A stretch of 49,599 nucleotides of DNA from Eggerthellaceae bacterium (GCA_017440565.1 JAFSHA010000104.1:1-49599); one strand, 5' to 3'. Shown: positions 8,499 to 17,913, numbered from the stretch's first letter. Numbers and translations are program-made. The notes: generated by a model from the sequence alone, not told the origin.

Positions 8499-9077
8499 CT
8501 AAAGCGTGTCGATATAGGCGCGGCCTGCATGGAAAGCGGCCAAGTTAGCTTCGACGGTCTTAGGCGGAACACGGCCGGCGATAGCCTCTTCCCACACCTC
8601 AACGGGAATGTCGAGGCGCTTGGAAAGCGCGCCGATAAGCACGACGTTCATGGTCTTGGGGTTACCTGCGGAAACGGCGATATCGTGCGCAGGGACGAGA
8701 AGGGCGCCAAGGTCCTTCAGGTAATCCTCGCCCTTAAAAGGCATGCGCGCCTTACCTGCAAGCACAGGCAAGGGCTTAATGTGCTCGACGTTGACGATCA
8801 TCGAACCTTCCTGAGCGAGATGAGAAACGCAGCGCATGGCCTCAGTCACCTCGAAGCTCACGACAACGTCGGCGCAGCCCAAATCTGAAACCATGGACTT
8901 TACGTCATCGCCGAAACGCACGACGGTGGTAACGGCGCCGCCGCGCTGCGACATACCATGAATCTCAGAGATCTTCACCTGCATGCCGGCACCCATGATG
9001 GCACGTGCCAAAATGTCGGCAGCCGAAATGGTTCCCTGGCCGCCAACGCCGCATAGCAGAACGGTAGTGGTCTTCAT
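8499..9077 (-). CDS. iorB: Indolepyruvate:ferredoxin oxidoreductase, beta subunit
   Basis: A 192-residue gamma-type domain of the 2-oxoacid:ferredoxin oxidoreductase superfamily, with the opening TTVLLCGVGGQGTISAADIL and the segment SEIHGMSQRGGAV, both hallmarks of IorB. With IorA it interconverts aryl-pyruvates plus CoA with aryl-acetyl-CoA, CO2 and reduced ferredoxin in the cytoplasm. It starts at ATG 9077, preceded by GGGGAG that overlaps the iorA stop, with 12 bases between the genes. The pair is clearly co-transcribed. Confidence 0.93.
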   Translation of the reverse strand: MKTTTVLLCGVGGQGTISAADILARAIMGAGMQVKISEIHGMSQRGGAVTTVVRFGDDVKSMVSDLGCADVVVSFEVTEAMRCVSHLAQEGSMIVNVEHIKPLPVLAGKARMPFKGEDYLKDLGALLVPAHDIAVSAGNPKTMNVVLIGALSKRLDIPVEVWEEAIAGRVPPKTVEANLAAFHAGRAYIDTL

Positions 9078-9089
9078 ATCATCACTCCC

Positions 9090-10817
9090 CTAACCGCACA
9101 CGATGGCGTCAAAACGGCAGTACTGCGAGCACTGGCCGCAGCCGACGCACATGATAGGATCGATGCCGGCAATCCCCGTATCTTCATCGCGCGAAATAGC
9201 CGGGCATCCAATGCTCACGCAAACACCGCACCCCGTGCAGGAGGCGTCGACGCGGAAGGGTTCAGCATGCACCTTCTCAAGCAGAATGCAGGGGCTGCGG
9301 AAAATGAGCACCGAAAGCTCGTCGTTGGTCGTCGCGTCCTTCAGGTTGCTTCGAACGGCGTCAAGATCGTTCGGGTCGATTACGCGAACATCGGCAACGC
9401 CAAGTGCGCGAACCACGGCTTCAAGGTCAAGCTCGCGGCTCAGACGGTTTTGCAAGGTAACGCCGTTGAAGGGATTGCCCTGATGCCCCGTCATAGCAGT
9501 CGTGCGGTTATCCAGGATGCAGACGGTGCCAGTGCCCTGGTTGTAAACGGTGGAGACAAGCGAGCTGAGACCAGAATGGCCGAAAGTGGAGTCACCGATG
9601 ACGGCAACGACAGGCTTGTGGTCAACCCCGGCAAGGGCAAGCTCCATGCCGTGCGCCATCGAAACCGATGCTCCCATGTCGACGCAGGTGTCCATGGCCG
9701 AAAGCGGGGCCAAGGCACCTAGCGTGTAACAGCCGATATCGCCCGTTACGATAGCACGCAGACGCGAAAGCTCCTTGAAAACAATACGATGCGGACAGCC
9801 AGGGCAAAGTGCGGGAGGACGCGCGGGAACGTCGGTGCGCACGGGTTCGAACGCCGGCAGCTTAAAACCGAAAGCCTCTCGGATAATGCGAGGAGAAACC
9901 TCGCCATCGGCGGGAAGCGCGTTTGCGGGAGCGCATACGGTAACTCCGCACGCCTTCACAGCGTTGGTAAGGTACTCAGACCCTTCCTCGATGACGTAAA
10001 GCTCGTCGACGCTTTGGGCGAAATCAACGATCTTCTTCTTGGGAAGAGGCCAGGAAACGCCCAGCTTGAGGATGCTTGCCTCGGGAAGGGCCTCGGCAAC
10101 ATGTTGATAGCAAGCGCCCGCGCACACAACGCCGATCTTTCCCGCACCTTCGATAACGCGGTTGTAGTTGCATTCTTCCACCCAAGCCTCAAGCGACTCA
10201 ATGCGCTTAAGCTGGACCTTCCTGCGCGGTTTAGCGAATGCGGGCATCATAACCCACTTCGCGGCGTCCTTCTCATAGGGCTTGAGGGTGTATGCAAGGC
10301 GTTCACCACACTCAACGGGGGCCTTCGTATGCGAAAGACGGACAGTAGAGCGAATCATGAAAGGAACGTCGAAGCGTTCAGAAAGCTCGAAGGCCGCCTT
10401 GGTAAAGATAAGGGCCTCGGCGGAATCGGCGGGATCGAGCATGGGAATGTGGGCCGCTGCCGCATAGTAATGGGAGTCTTGCTCGTTTTGCGAAGAGTGC
10501 ATGCCAGGATCATCAGCCGCCAGGATGACGTAACCACCGTTTACGCCGGTGTAAGCAGCGGTAAACAGCGGGTCAGCAGCGACGTTAACGCCGACATGCT
10601 TCATGGTCGAAAGAACGCGCGCGCCCGCAGCGCTGGCACCCAGGCCGACCTCGACGGCAACCTTCTCGTTGGTGCACCACTCGGCATACACGCCTTCCTT
10701 CTTGGCGAACTGCTCCATGGTTTCAGTTGAAGGCGTACCAGGGTAAGCAACGCCTATGGTGGCGCCGGCTTCCCAAGCACCTTGGGCAATGGCCTCATTT
10801 CCCGATAACAGAATCAT
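9090..10817 (-). CDS. iorA: Indolepyruvate:ferredoxin oxidoreductase, alpha subunit
   Basis: The 575-residue catalytic subunit. The N-terminal pyrimidine domain starts LLSGNEAIAQGAWEAG and contains YPGTPSTETM. The thiamine-diphosphate domain shows CPGCPHR, GDIGCYTLG and AVIGDSTFGHSG. The last 50 residues carry an 8-Cys ferredoxin domain (CTGCGVC...GCP and CVGCGQCSQYC) for two [4Fe-4S] clusters. Acts on indolepyruvate, phenylpyruvate and similar aryl-pyruvates from aromatic amino acids. It can run oxidatively (fermentation) or reductively (aromatic amino acid synthesis from arylacetates). The neighbouring phenylacetate-CoA ligase gene fits both. Confidence 0.95.
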   Translation of the reverse strand: MILLSGNEAIAQGAWEAGATIGVAYPGTPSTETMEQFAKKEGVYAEWCTNEKVAVEVGLGASAAGARVLSTMKHVGVNVAADPLFTAAYTGVNGGYVILAADDPGMHSSQNEQDSHYYAAAAHIPMLDPADSAEALIFTKAAFELSERFDVPFMIRSTVRLSHTKAPVECGERLAYTLKPYEKDAAKWVMMPAFAKPRRKVQLKRIESLEAWVEECNYNRVIEGAGKIGVVCAGACYQHVAEALPEASILKLGVSWPLPKKKIVDFAQSVDELYVIEEGSEYLTNAVKACGVTVCAPANALPADGEVSPRIIREAFGFKLPAFEPVRTDVPARPPALCPGCPHRIVFKELSRLRAIVTGDIGCYTLGALAPLSAMDTCVDMGASVSMAHGMELALAGVDHKPVVAVIGDSTFGHSGLSSLVSTVYNQGTGTVCILDNRTTAMTGHQGNPFNGVTLQNRLSRELDLEAVVRALGVADVRVIDPNDLDAVRSNLKDATTNDELSVLIFRSPCILLEKVHAEPFRVDASCTGCGVCVSIGCPAISRDEDTGIAGIDPIMCVGCGQCSQYCRFDAIVCG

Positions 10818-10859
10818 TTCTAACCTCTTCTTACAAATGAAAGCGTATGGACACGCAGC

Positions 10860-11300
10860 TTAATCGGCAACGTACTTCATGAGGAAGGTGCCGATTTGAA
10901 TATGATCACCCGGTACGAGCGCCTTAGACTCGATGCTACAGTTGTTAACCCAAACGCCGTTGTAGGAATGCTCGTCGACAATCACATGGCAGCCGTCAAT
11001 GAACTCGACGCGTGCATGAATGCGCGAGACCGTCATATCGTTGAGGAAGATATCACACTGAGGATTTCGACCAAGGGTCGAGGTTTTCTCGGTGAGCTTA
11101 TACGACATGCCGATCTGCGGGCCGCGAATGACGCGCAGCAAAGCCGAGGCAGCCTTAAGCTCTGACGACTCGGCTGAAGTGCCGTCTATAGCAATCGGTT
11201 TGAACTCCTGCGTGCTTCCCAGCAGCCTAAAGCCGCAATGGGGGCATGCGTTCAACCCAGGCTCCAGACTTGCGGTGCATACGGGACACGTGATGGACAT
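10860..11300 (-). CDS. Zinc-ribbon and FHA-domain protein
   Basis: 146 residues. The N-terminus has a four-cysteine zinc ribbon (CPVC at 5-8 and CPHC at 19-22). The second half is a forkhead-associated domain (LGRNPQCDIFLNDMTVSRIHARVEF, split across the phosphothreonine-binding loops Arg/Ser-His, ending in NGVWVNN). FHA domains bind phosphothreonine, so a partner phosphorylated by a Ser/Thr kinase is expected; no kinase is in the window. It lies between the carboxypeptidase and iorA in the same direction and has a good GGAG site. Its exact role is unknown. Confidence 0.85.
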   Translation of the reverse strand: MSITCPVCTASLEPGLNACPHCGFRLLGSTQEFKPIAIDGTSAESSELKAASALLRVIRGPQIGMSYKLTEKTSTLGRNPQCDIFLNDMTVSRIHARVEFIDGCHVIVDEHSYNGVWVNNCSIESKALVPGDHIQIGTFLMKYVAD

Positions 11301-11334
11301 GCCTCACTCCTCTCTCAGACAGATAAATTGTAAA

Positions 11335-12756
11335 TCAAGCTGCAGCGGTAACGTCTTTGCTGTAGATTAACGGGGTTTCGTTAATGACCACCGACTCCAA
11401 GGTGGGAACTTCATCCCCCCAAATCGACTGCCACCACATCTTGAACGAGTCAAGACCCGTCGGCCCCTTCATAGCCTCAAGCGATATCAGATCAAACGTA
11501 GCAAGGGGTTCGTTTCGCTGGTAGAAAGTAACGGTACCCACCACGTCCCCAACGGCGATATCGCCCTTCAGCTCGTTAAAGACCACGTTTTGGCTTACGT
11601 TGCCCTCGAGCGTGAAAACCTCCGTTGAAGCGCCTGGGTCAGAAAGCGTGGCCTTGACGCGCCTGTCCTTCCATTCGGCATGCTGCACTTCGGCGACAAC
11701 GGGCACTTCGGTGCCAAAGTCACCATCCATGAGCACCGCCGTTTCAGAAGAGCGCGCAAAGTGATAGACCACTCTATTATCGTACACCCAATCGTAAAGC
11801 GCCTCGGCATCCCAGAAACGCTGTTCGTTTGAAGAAGAATCGAGCAGAATGGCATACAGGTACTCGCCTTCGCGCTCGCAAGCTCCCGCAAAGCAGCTGC
11901 CGGCAAGCTTCGTAAAGCCGGTTTTGATACCGCAAGCTCCCTCGTAAACGCCTATGAGCATATCGGTGGACTCCAGCTCGACTTCCGCAACTTCACCGTC
12001 AAGCCTGGTAACCTCGATCACGGCGGCATCTTGAGAGACGATGTTTCGGAACAGCTCGTTTTTCATGGCGTAGGAACACATGGTAGCAACATCTCGGGCG
12101 GAGCTGTACATCTCGGCCGCATACGTGTCGTAGTCAAGGCCGTGCGCATTGGCGAAGAGCGAATTGGTCATGCCAAGCTCCTGCGCCTTAGCGTTCATAG
12201 CTGCCACGAATGCCGCCGTGTTCGACTGGCCTTCCTGCGTTTTGAGGCTAGCCCCAAGCGTGTTGGAAATGGCGATGGCGGCATCATTGCCGGAAGACAC
12301 CAAAAGGCCGTTGAGGGCGGCCTCAAGCGTCATGGTGTCGCCCTTCTGCAAGCCCGCGGAAGACTCCCCCACTGCCGCAGCCTCCCCGTTTACCACGATG
12401 GGCGTGTCGAGCGGGAAGCCGTCCATGGCAACGATAGCGGTCATGACCTTGGTGATCGAGGCTATCTGAACGCGCTCGTCAGGGTCACGCTCGAAATACA
12501 CCTTGCCGTTGCCATCAACGAGAATGGCGTAATTCGCCTCGACATTCGGGCAAAGCGCAGAGGTGATGCCGCGCGACTCGACGGTTGTTCCAACGAGCCT
12601 ATCGCTCTTGCGCACATCGGCGAAGGCCTCAGGCGCAGGAGCGAGCAAAACCCCGCAAAGACCGAAGGTCAAAGCAAGCGCAAGCGCGCACGCCATACGG
12701 CGCACGCGCTTGACAGCCAGAATTCGGTTTCCGAAAGAACCAGCTTTATGCAGCAT
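11335..12756 (-). CDS. D-alanyl-D-alanine carboxypeptidase (peptidase S11, PBP5-like)
   Basis: Exported low-molecular-weight penicillin-binding protein. From ATG 12756, residues 13-47 form a signal peptide (basic RRM then a long Ala/Leu core). The active-site set is Ser100-Ile-Thr-Lys103, Ser155-Gly-Asn157 and Lys278-Thr-Gly280. The C-terminal part contains a PBP5-type beta-rich domain and a hydrophobic/aromatic tail. It trims the terminal D-Ala from peptidoglycan stem peptides. A longer frame starts at GTG 12789, but ATG 12756 sits inside the end of the ACT gene with GAAGAG just upstream and gives a proper signal peptide. The 11-base overlap suggests coupled translation. Confidence 0.92.
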   Translation of the reverse strand: MLHKAGSFGNRILAVKRVRRMACALALALTFGLCGVLLAPAPEAFADVRKSDRLVGTTVESRGITSALCPNVEANYAILVDGNGKVYFERDPDERVQIASITKVMTAIVAMDGFPLDTPIVVNGEAAAVGESSAGLQKGDTMTLEAALNGLLVSSGNDAAIAISNTLGASLKTQEGQSNTAAFVAAMNAKAQELGMTNSLFANAHGLDYDTYAAEMYSSARDVATMCSYAMKNELFRNIVSQDAAVIEVTRLDGEVAEVELESTDMLIGVYEGACGIKTGFTKLAGSCFAGACEREGEYLYAILLDSSSNEQRFWDAEALYDWVYDNRVVYHFARSSETAVLMDGDFGTEVPVVAEVQHAEWKDRRVKATLSDPGASTEVFTLEGNVSQNVVFNELKGDIAVGDVVGTVTFYQRNEPLATFDLISLEAMKGPTGLDSFKMWWQSIWGDEVPTLESVVINETPLIYSKDVTAAA

Positions 12757-13168
12757 AGATCTCTTCAGGGGAAACGGTGGCAAAGCCACCCTCGATAAGC
12801 TTCGCCTCGACGCCCTCGCCCTCGATCTTGAGGACGTTGACGGCCGCTTCGTTGTTCACGCAGAAGCAGTAAGCGTATTCGATGTTCATATCCTGAGTAT
12901 CGCAGAACTCGAGAAGCTTGGAAAGTCCGCCCGCCTCGTTAGCTACGCGCACGGCCACCACCGGGGTGAGCGAAGCGCGGAAACCCGCTTCGGCTAGGGC
13001 CTTCGCAGCCTCGTCGGGGGTATCGCAGAAGATGCGGACAATGCCAAAATCCTGAGTGTCGGCAATAAAGAGGGCGTGCATGTTAATGCCGGCTTCAGCA
13101 AGCGTGCGGGTGGCGCTTGCCAGACGGCCCTTCTCATTCTGAAGGAAAACGGTGAGCTGCATAATCAT
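12746..13168 (-). CDS. Tandem ACT-domain protein associated with phenylacetate-CoA ligase
   Basis: 140 residues starting MIMQLTVFLQNEKGRLASAT, made of two ACT folds in tandem (LTVFLQNEKGRL... and VAVRVANEAGGLSKLLEF...). ACT folds bind amino acids. Stand-alone tandem ACT proteins next to paaK are common in anaerobes and probably sense or bind an aromatic amino acid. The frame is open far upstream into paaK, but the ATG at 13168 overlaps the end of that gene and follows GGGAAG. It is translationally linked on both sides. Confidence 0.88.
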   Translation of the reverse strand: MIMQLTVFLQNEKGRLASATRTLAEAGINMHALFIADTQDFGIVRIFCDTPDEAAKALAEAGFRASLTPVVAVRVANEAGGLSKLLEFCDTQDMNIEYAYCFCVNNEAAVNVLKIEGEGVEAKLIEGGFATVSPEEIYAA

Positions 13169-13169
13169 G

Positions 13170-14477
13170 TTAGTTCTTCCCTTCTCGCTTGTCGAAGACA
13201 CGCTTAGCCTTACCCTCGGAACGCTCGATGGAGTGAGGCTCGCAGAACGTGATCTTAACCTGGACCTGCAGGTTGCTCTTAAGCTCGGCCGCAAGGCGGT
13301 TCTTGAGGTCCTCGAGCTTGCGAACCTCGTCAATGGGGAACTCGGGCACGGTTTCGACGCGAAGCTCGATCTGGTCCATGCCGTTGACGGTGGTGAGGTG
13401 CAACTGGTAATGCGCGGTGATCTCGGGGAAGCTCACGCACACCTGCTCGATCTGGGACGGGAACACGTTCACGCCGCGAATGATGAGCATGTCGTCGGTA
13501 CGGCCGCGCAGCTGGTCGATCTTGTAATGGGTGCGACCGCACGCGCAGGGCTCGGCGATAATGCGGGTGATGTCGCGCGTACGATAGCGGAACATCGGGG
13601 AAACCTCGCGGGTAAGCGTGGTGATGACCAGCTCGCCCCATTCGCCCACCGGCACCGGCTCGAGGGTCGCCGGATCAATGATTTCGCAATAGAAGTGGTC
13701 CTCGGCAATGTGAAGGCCCTTGCGCTCGGCGCACTCCATGGCAACGCCCGGGCCCATGATCTCGGAAAGACCGTACACGTCGCAGTACTGGATGCCAAGC
13801 TTGGTGGCAATGTCCTCGCGCATGCTGTCAGAGCACGGCTCGGCGCCGAAAATGCCGGCGGAAATCTTGAAGTCCTTCGCGGGGTCATAGCCCATTTCAA
13901 TAGCCGTATCGGCAATGAGCAGCGCGTAAGAGGGCGTACAGCACAGGATGTCGGTCTCGAGGTCCTTCATCATCTGGATCTGACGCTTGGTGTTGCCGGA
14001 GGAGGTGGGAATGACGTTGGCGCCAATGGCCTCGCCGCCCGCATGAGCGCCCAGGCCGCCCGTGAACAAACCGTAACCATAGGAAACCTGAATGGTGGAT
14101 TCCGCAGAGCCGCCGACCATCGCAATGCCGCGAGCGAAGCAATCGCCCCAGTTCTTGAGGTCATTTGCGCTATGGCCCACGACCGTGGCCTGACCGGTGG
14201 TGCCGGAAGAGGCGTGGATGCGGGCGACGTCCTTGACGGGACGGGCGAACAAGCCGTACGGATACGCGTCACGCATGTTCTGCTTCACGACAAACGGGAA
14301 CTTGGCGATATCGTCAAGGCTCTTGATGTCGTCGGGCGTAACGCCGGCGGCGTCGAAGCTGTTACGGTAGAACTCGACGTTCTCATAACAGTTTCTGGCC
14401 GTCTCCCTCACTCGCTCAAGCTGCAGCGCTTCGAGCTGATCATGAGGCATGGTTTCGATTTCAGGCTGGAAATACAC
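13170..14477 (-). CDS. paaK: Phenylacetate-CoA ligase
   Basis: 435-residue AMP-forming ligase that activates phenylacetate, and probably indoleacetate, with ATP and CoA. The ATP-binding loop reads HASSGTTGQATVVGH (about residues 88-102). YGLSEIMGPGVAME and the C-terminal Lys-rich hinge/catalytic segment (ERSEGKAKRVFDK) complete the adenylate-forming signature. The start is GTG 14477 after AAGGAAGG. It is first in a leftward run with an ACT protein, a carboxypeptidase, an FHA protein and iorAB. The pairing with iorAB is known in anaerobes that interconvert arylacetates and aromatic amino acids. Confidence 0.93.
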   Translation of the reverse strand: MYFQPEIETMPHDQLEALQLERVRETARNCYENVEFYRNSFDAAGVTPDDIKSLDDIAKFPFVVKQNMRDAYPYGLFARPVKDVARIHASSGTTGQATVVGHSANDLKNWGDCFARGIAMVGGSAESTIQVSYGYGLFTGGLGAHAGGEAIGANVIPTSSGNTKRQIQMMKDLETDILCCTPSYALLIADTAIEMGYDPAKDFKISAGIFGAEPCSDSMREDIATKLGIQYCDVYGLSEIMGPGVAMECAERKGLHIAEDHFYCEIIDPATLEPVPVGEWGELVITTLTREVSPMFRYRTRDITRIIAEPCACGRTHYKIDQLRGRTDDMLIIRGVNVFPSQIEQVCVSFPEITAHYQLHLTTVNGMDQIELRVETVPEFPIDEVRKLEDLKNRLAAELKSNLQVQVKITFCEPHSIERSEGKAKRVFDKREGKN

Positions 14478-14537
14478 GGGAACCTTCCTTCATTGCTCCG
14501 CTTTGCCACTTCTTACGCAGTAGCCGCGTTTGAAACC

Positions 14538-16784
14538 TTAATCCTGATCGTCTTGGCCATCGGCGCCTTTGCCTTCAGTTTCCTTGTAGTCGGGCGCGAC
14601 GCGGATGACCTCGGTAACCGAGCCGTAGCTGGAGTAGAAGGCGTCTTCGTATACGACGTTTCCTGCAGCATCGGTGACCGTGCGGAACACTGCGAACTGC
14701 ATGGCATCGGTGCCCTCGGTTTCGACGTAGCTCTGACCAGACGAGAGGGTTTCGTCGACTTCCTTCTTAGTCGCGTGGTCCTTCGTCTTTCTCCACTCAC
14801 CATCTACGTGGGTAACCTCGTAACCGGGATCAACGCTGTACAGTGTAACGGTAAGGGAATCGTCGGAATAAGAACAACGTATTAAAACATCGGAATTGGT
14901 GTCGTTTTGCCAGACCAAGTCGAGGTCGGGATAGGATACGGCGGCATCGCGACCGGCAGGGTAAGCGTCGAGGTGAAGCGTGTGGTTATGACGCCTGGTA
15001 ATGCCGTAACCGCCATCATAAACGGCGTTGAAGACGGTGGTGGCAACCTGACAGATGCCACCACCGACGGCATCGGTAAGCTCGTCGTTGATGATGACGC
15101 CGGCGCCTAAGAAGCCCCTACTTGCGTCGCAGTTGCCCGCACGATCGTTGAACGACCACGTCCCGCCGCCCGACTTCACTATGCCATCGGTGATAAGGTC
15201 GGCAGCCAAATGAATGTTGTGAACGCGGTTTTGCGTGGATTCATTGTTGTTGTACGTCGTGGTAAACGATGAGACCGCCGTGATAAGGCCCAGGTCAAGC
15301 GCCTCCTCAAACGGCAGCTCCTCGGGTGCCGTCCCCTTACGAATGGTCACCTGAACGAGCTCAAGATTGTCTCCAACGTACGCGGTAGAAGCCAGATCAA
15401 CGTTATGGGGAATGCCCGCGTTATCACGGTACGTGCCAAACAGGGCCTCGTCCAAAGAGAGGACGGCGTCTTCGACCAGGGGAAGCTCCACCTTGCCGTC
15501 GGTCACCACGCTGATCTGACCATTGCTCTTCGAGAAACCGACCACGACATCGCGCTTGCCCATCTGCTCGTTGGTGAAAGCGACGATAGCGGGCTTGGCA
15601 AGGTCGGCGTCAATCCTCAGATCAAGCGCGAAAGCTTTGCCCAAAGGCATGACTTCGGTGGAAATCCATCGCGCCAAGGCGCTTCGCGAAATGCCCCACC
15701 CTTCCCCGTCGCAGGCAAACGAAACGTCCGTCGATAAGATCTGATTGACGTAGTCGCAGGCGGCTTGCGCCTGTTCGGCAGAAATGCGCATAGGGCTTGG
15801 CGCTACCTTCGCAACAAGCCACGCATCTTGCGCCTCGGAAACCAGAAGCGCGGCATCAAGCTGCGCAACGAAGGTCTCACGGTCCATGCAATTGCCATCT
15901 TGGCCAGAAACGACGCGCGCCTCGCCGTCTTCTATGACGATATCCGAATCGATACGAGGGGCGCCAAGCGTTTCGTCAATATCAAGAACGAGGGCATCGA
16001 GCAGGCTTTCATCGTAATCGCAACGAATGGGAATGTCCTTCCCAAGCAGCAGGGCGCCAAGACGCGCAAGGGCGCCGCCATTTGTGCGGCCAACCTGGAA
16101 TGACTGTTCGGCTAAGTCACGGGAAGCGACGCTCGCACCCAGGCTTTCGGCGGTAACGAGCCAGATCTGCTTGTTCTCACGCGCCGACTCAACCGAAATC
16201 TGATCGGCTAAAGCCTCCTCTTCCAGAATCTCGGTCTGAACGTCAACCTTACCCACAAGATCTTCGCTGGCATACACGACGACCTGCGATGAAAGGAGCT
16301 TCTCGCGGTAGTGATCCTCGACGGCAAGCGACGCCTCGTTCACCGTCATACCCGAAACGTCGACCTCTCCGACGCTTACTCCTTTGTAAATTTTGTCAGC
16401 ATTAAGAAGCCGATCGACCCCGAAAGCGCCCAGGGCAAGAACAGTGACGGCGCATAACGCAACAATCAAAAGTTTCACGCGTGAGGCTTTACGCGCAGGC
16501 GGTTTTCGACTCGACCGCGCGTAACGCTCGTCGCGAACGCGGGGGTTCGCATTCGAGGTTTTACGCGCAGCGGTGCGAGAGCTGGTCGGTCGTGCATGGG
16601 AAGCGGCTTGCGCGGACTTTTCCGTACGAGTGGAGCTACCACCTTGACGCGAAGACACCCTCCCCTGCGCAGGAGACGTGCGGCCCTGCTGCGCGCGGGT
16701 TCTCGAGCGGCTTGTTTGGCTGGAAGGGTCAACCTGCCTAGCCGAATGTCGCGGAGATCGGCCCCTATCACCCGTCTGAGGCAC
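14538..16784 (-). CDS. VanW-family, peptidoglycan-binding-domain membrane protein
   Basis: About 748 residues. A long basic, Arg/Ser-rich cytoplasmic N-terminus (about 1-100) is followed by one transmembrane helix (VKLLIVALCAVTVLALGAF). Then come repeated PG_binding_4-like regions (YKGVSVGEVDVSGMTVNEA is typical) and a VanW domain (FTTTYNNNESTQNRVHNI, GGGICQVATTVFNAVYDGG, LHLDAYPAGRDAAV). A charged C-terminal domain ends DDQD. VanW proteins are wall-associated with no proven enzymatic role; the name does not imply vancomycin resistance. I prefer GTG 16784, preceded by GAGAGG inside the pgsA end, to TTG 16808. It is co-transcribed with pgsA. Confidence 0.88.
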   Translation of the reverse strand: MPQTGDRGRSPRHSARQVDPSSQTSRSRTRAQQGRTSPAQGRVSSRQGGSSTRTEKSAQAASHARPTSSRTAARKTSNANPRVRDERYARSSRKPPARKASRVKLLIVALCAVTVLALGAFGVDRLLNADKIYKGVSVGEVDVSGMTVNEASLAVEDHYREKLLSSQVVVYASEDLVGKVDVQTEILEEEALADQISVESARENKQIWLVTAESLGASVASRDLAEQSFQVGRTNGGALARLGALLLGKDIPIRCDYDESLLDALVLDIDETLGAPRIDSDIVIEDGEARVVSGQDGNCMDRETFVAQLDAALLVSEAQDAWLVAKVAPSPMRISAEQAQAACDYVNQILSTDVSFACDGEGWGISRSALARWISTEVMPLGKAFALDLRIDADLAKPAIVAFTNEQMGKRDVVVGFSKSNGQISVVTDGKVELPLVEDAVLSLDEALFGTYRDNAGIPHNVDLASTAYVGDNLELVQVTIRKGTAPEELPFEEALDLGLITAVSSFTTTYNNNESTQNRVHNIHLAADLITDGIVKSGGGTWSFNDRAGNCDASRGFLGAGVIINDELTDAVGGGICQVATTVFNAVYDGGYGITRRHNHTLHLDAYPAGRDAAVSYPDLDLVWQNDTNSDVLIRCSYSDDSLTVTLYSVDPGYEVTHVDGEWRKTKDHATKKEVDETLSSGQSYVETEGTDAMQFAVFRTVTDAAGNVVYEDAFYSSYGSVTEVIRVAPDYKETEGKGADGQDDQD

Positions 16785-16788
16785 GATC

Positions 16789-17445
16789 TTAGGCCTCTCG
16801 CTCGGCAAGCGCCTTGTCTCGGGCGACAGCTGCGGCCTTCACGTAGAAGAACATGGTAATGACCGAGATGATCATGCCAACGTAGACAAACCAGATACCC
16901 CACGAAACGGGCTCGTGGTTAAAGCCGGGAAGCCAGGAGAACTCGCACCAACCCAGACCAGGTACAAGGGGCATGTTCAAAAGCAGGCCGCCAAACCCAA
17001 TGAACAAAAGCGTCGTTGCTACCTTGCCCGCGTAGAAGACGGGGACGCGCGTCTTGTACTTGAACAGCAGCACGCATCCGCCGTAAAGCATGTACAAATC
17101 ACGGCCGACGACAATGAGAATGACCCACAGAGGGACGCGCCCCACAGCAAACACGCCAAGAACGCCGGTAATCATGAGAATGCGATCGACCGCAGGGTCA
17201 AGCAGCTGTCCAAGCTTGGAAACCTGGTGCGTACGACGCGCAATCTGCCCGTCCACGAAGTCGGTGGAGGCAGCAAGCGCAAACAGAAGCGTTGCCACAA
17301 GGTTTTGATTGTTGAACAGGGCGACGAGATAGCACGGAACCAAGCTGAGTCGAGCAAACGTGATGATGTTAGGAAGGGTCAGGATTTTATCGGTGACCTC
17401 TTCCGTTTCAACAGCGTTATCGTGTCGACTCTCGACAGCAGTCAT
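16789..17445 (-). CDS. pgsA: CDP-diacylglycerol-glycerol-3-phosphate phosphatidyltransferase
   Basis: Integral membrane enzyme making phosphatidylglycerol phosphate. The CDP-alcohol phosphotransferase motif D-G-x2-A-R-x8-G-x3-D-x3-D is exact at residues 65-87 (Asp65, Gly66, Ala69, Arg70, Gly79, Asp83, Asp87). It begins TLPNIITFARL, the usual PgsA opening, and has several hydrophobic helices. At 218 residues it is slightly longer than average because of its N- and C-terminal tails. The start is ATG 17445 with GGAGG ten bases upstream. Confidence 0.92.
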   Translation of the reverse strand: MTAVESRHDNAVETEEVTDKILTLPNIITFARLSLVPCYLVALFNNQNLVATLLFALAASTDFVDGQIARRTHQVSKLGQLLDPAVDRILMITGVLGVFAVGRVPLWVILIVVGRDLYMLYGGCVLLFKYKTRVPVFYAGKVATTLLFIGFGGLLLNMPLVPGLGWCEFSWLPGFNHEPVSWGIWFVYVGMIISVITMFFYVKAAAVARDKALAEREA

Positions 17446-17559
17446 GAACGCAGAACCTCCAAAAGAAACCGGACCCTTGCGGGCCCGGGTAGTATTTCCC
17501 GAAAGAACATTGTATCAGTCTTCGGAACTTACGGATGCAAAGTATGCAATTCAACTAAA

Positions 17560-17913
17560 TTATCGTTCCTTGGTGTCGGGAACCTCGACAACATGGGAGG
17601 ACTTGCCGGTAGCGGGCTTTGTGTATGCGGTTTCCATCGAAAGGCACGCCTTCGGGCACGAGCGCACGCAAGCACCGCATTGGACGCACGAGAAACGCCT
17701 AATCTCCCAGGTGCGCGCCTTCTTATCAACCGTGATGGCGCCGCAAGGGCACGATTTCTGGCAAATGCCGCACAGGATGCAGGTTTCAGGCGAAATGGCC
17801 ACGTGTCCGCGCAAGCCTTTCGGGGCAACCTTCTGCTCGAAGGGATACAGCGTAGTCTCGGGCTTCTTGAACACCGAACCCAGCGTCATGCCGCCCAGTT
17901 TGAATCCACTCAT
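17560..17913 (-). CDS. echF: Ech hydrogenase subunit F (polyferredoxin)
   Basis: 117 residues with two [4Fe-4S] motifs: Cys45, 48, 51, 55 (CILCGICQKSC) and Cys76, 79, 82, 86 (CVQCGACVRSC). It resembles NuoI and EchF, the electron-entry subunit that takes electrons from soluble ferredoxin and passes them to EchC. It is last in echABCDEF, eight bases after echE. No T-rich terminator was seen in the 114 bases before pgsA, which is transcribed in the same direction. Confidence 0.9.
   Translation of the reverse strand: MSGFKLGGMTLGSVFKKPETTLYPFEQKVAPKGLRGHVAISPETCILCGICQKSCPCGAITVDKKARTWEIRRFSCVQCGACVRSCPKACLSMETAYTKPATGKSSHVVEVPDTKER

Noticed and set aside
13152-14885. A 577-codon + strand frame opposite paaK and the ACT gene
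   Set aside because: Antisense to strongly recognised genes, with no ribosome binding site or domain.
14538-16784. Vancomycin resistance suggested by the VanW domain
   Set aside because: VanW domains are widespread in wall-associated proteins. No vanHAX-type ligase, reductase or dipeptidase genes are present.
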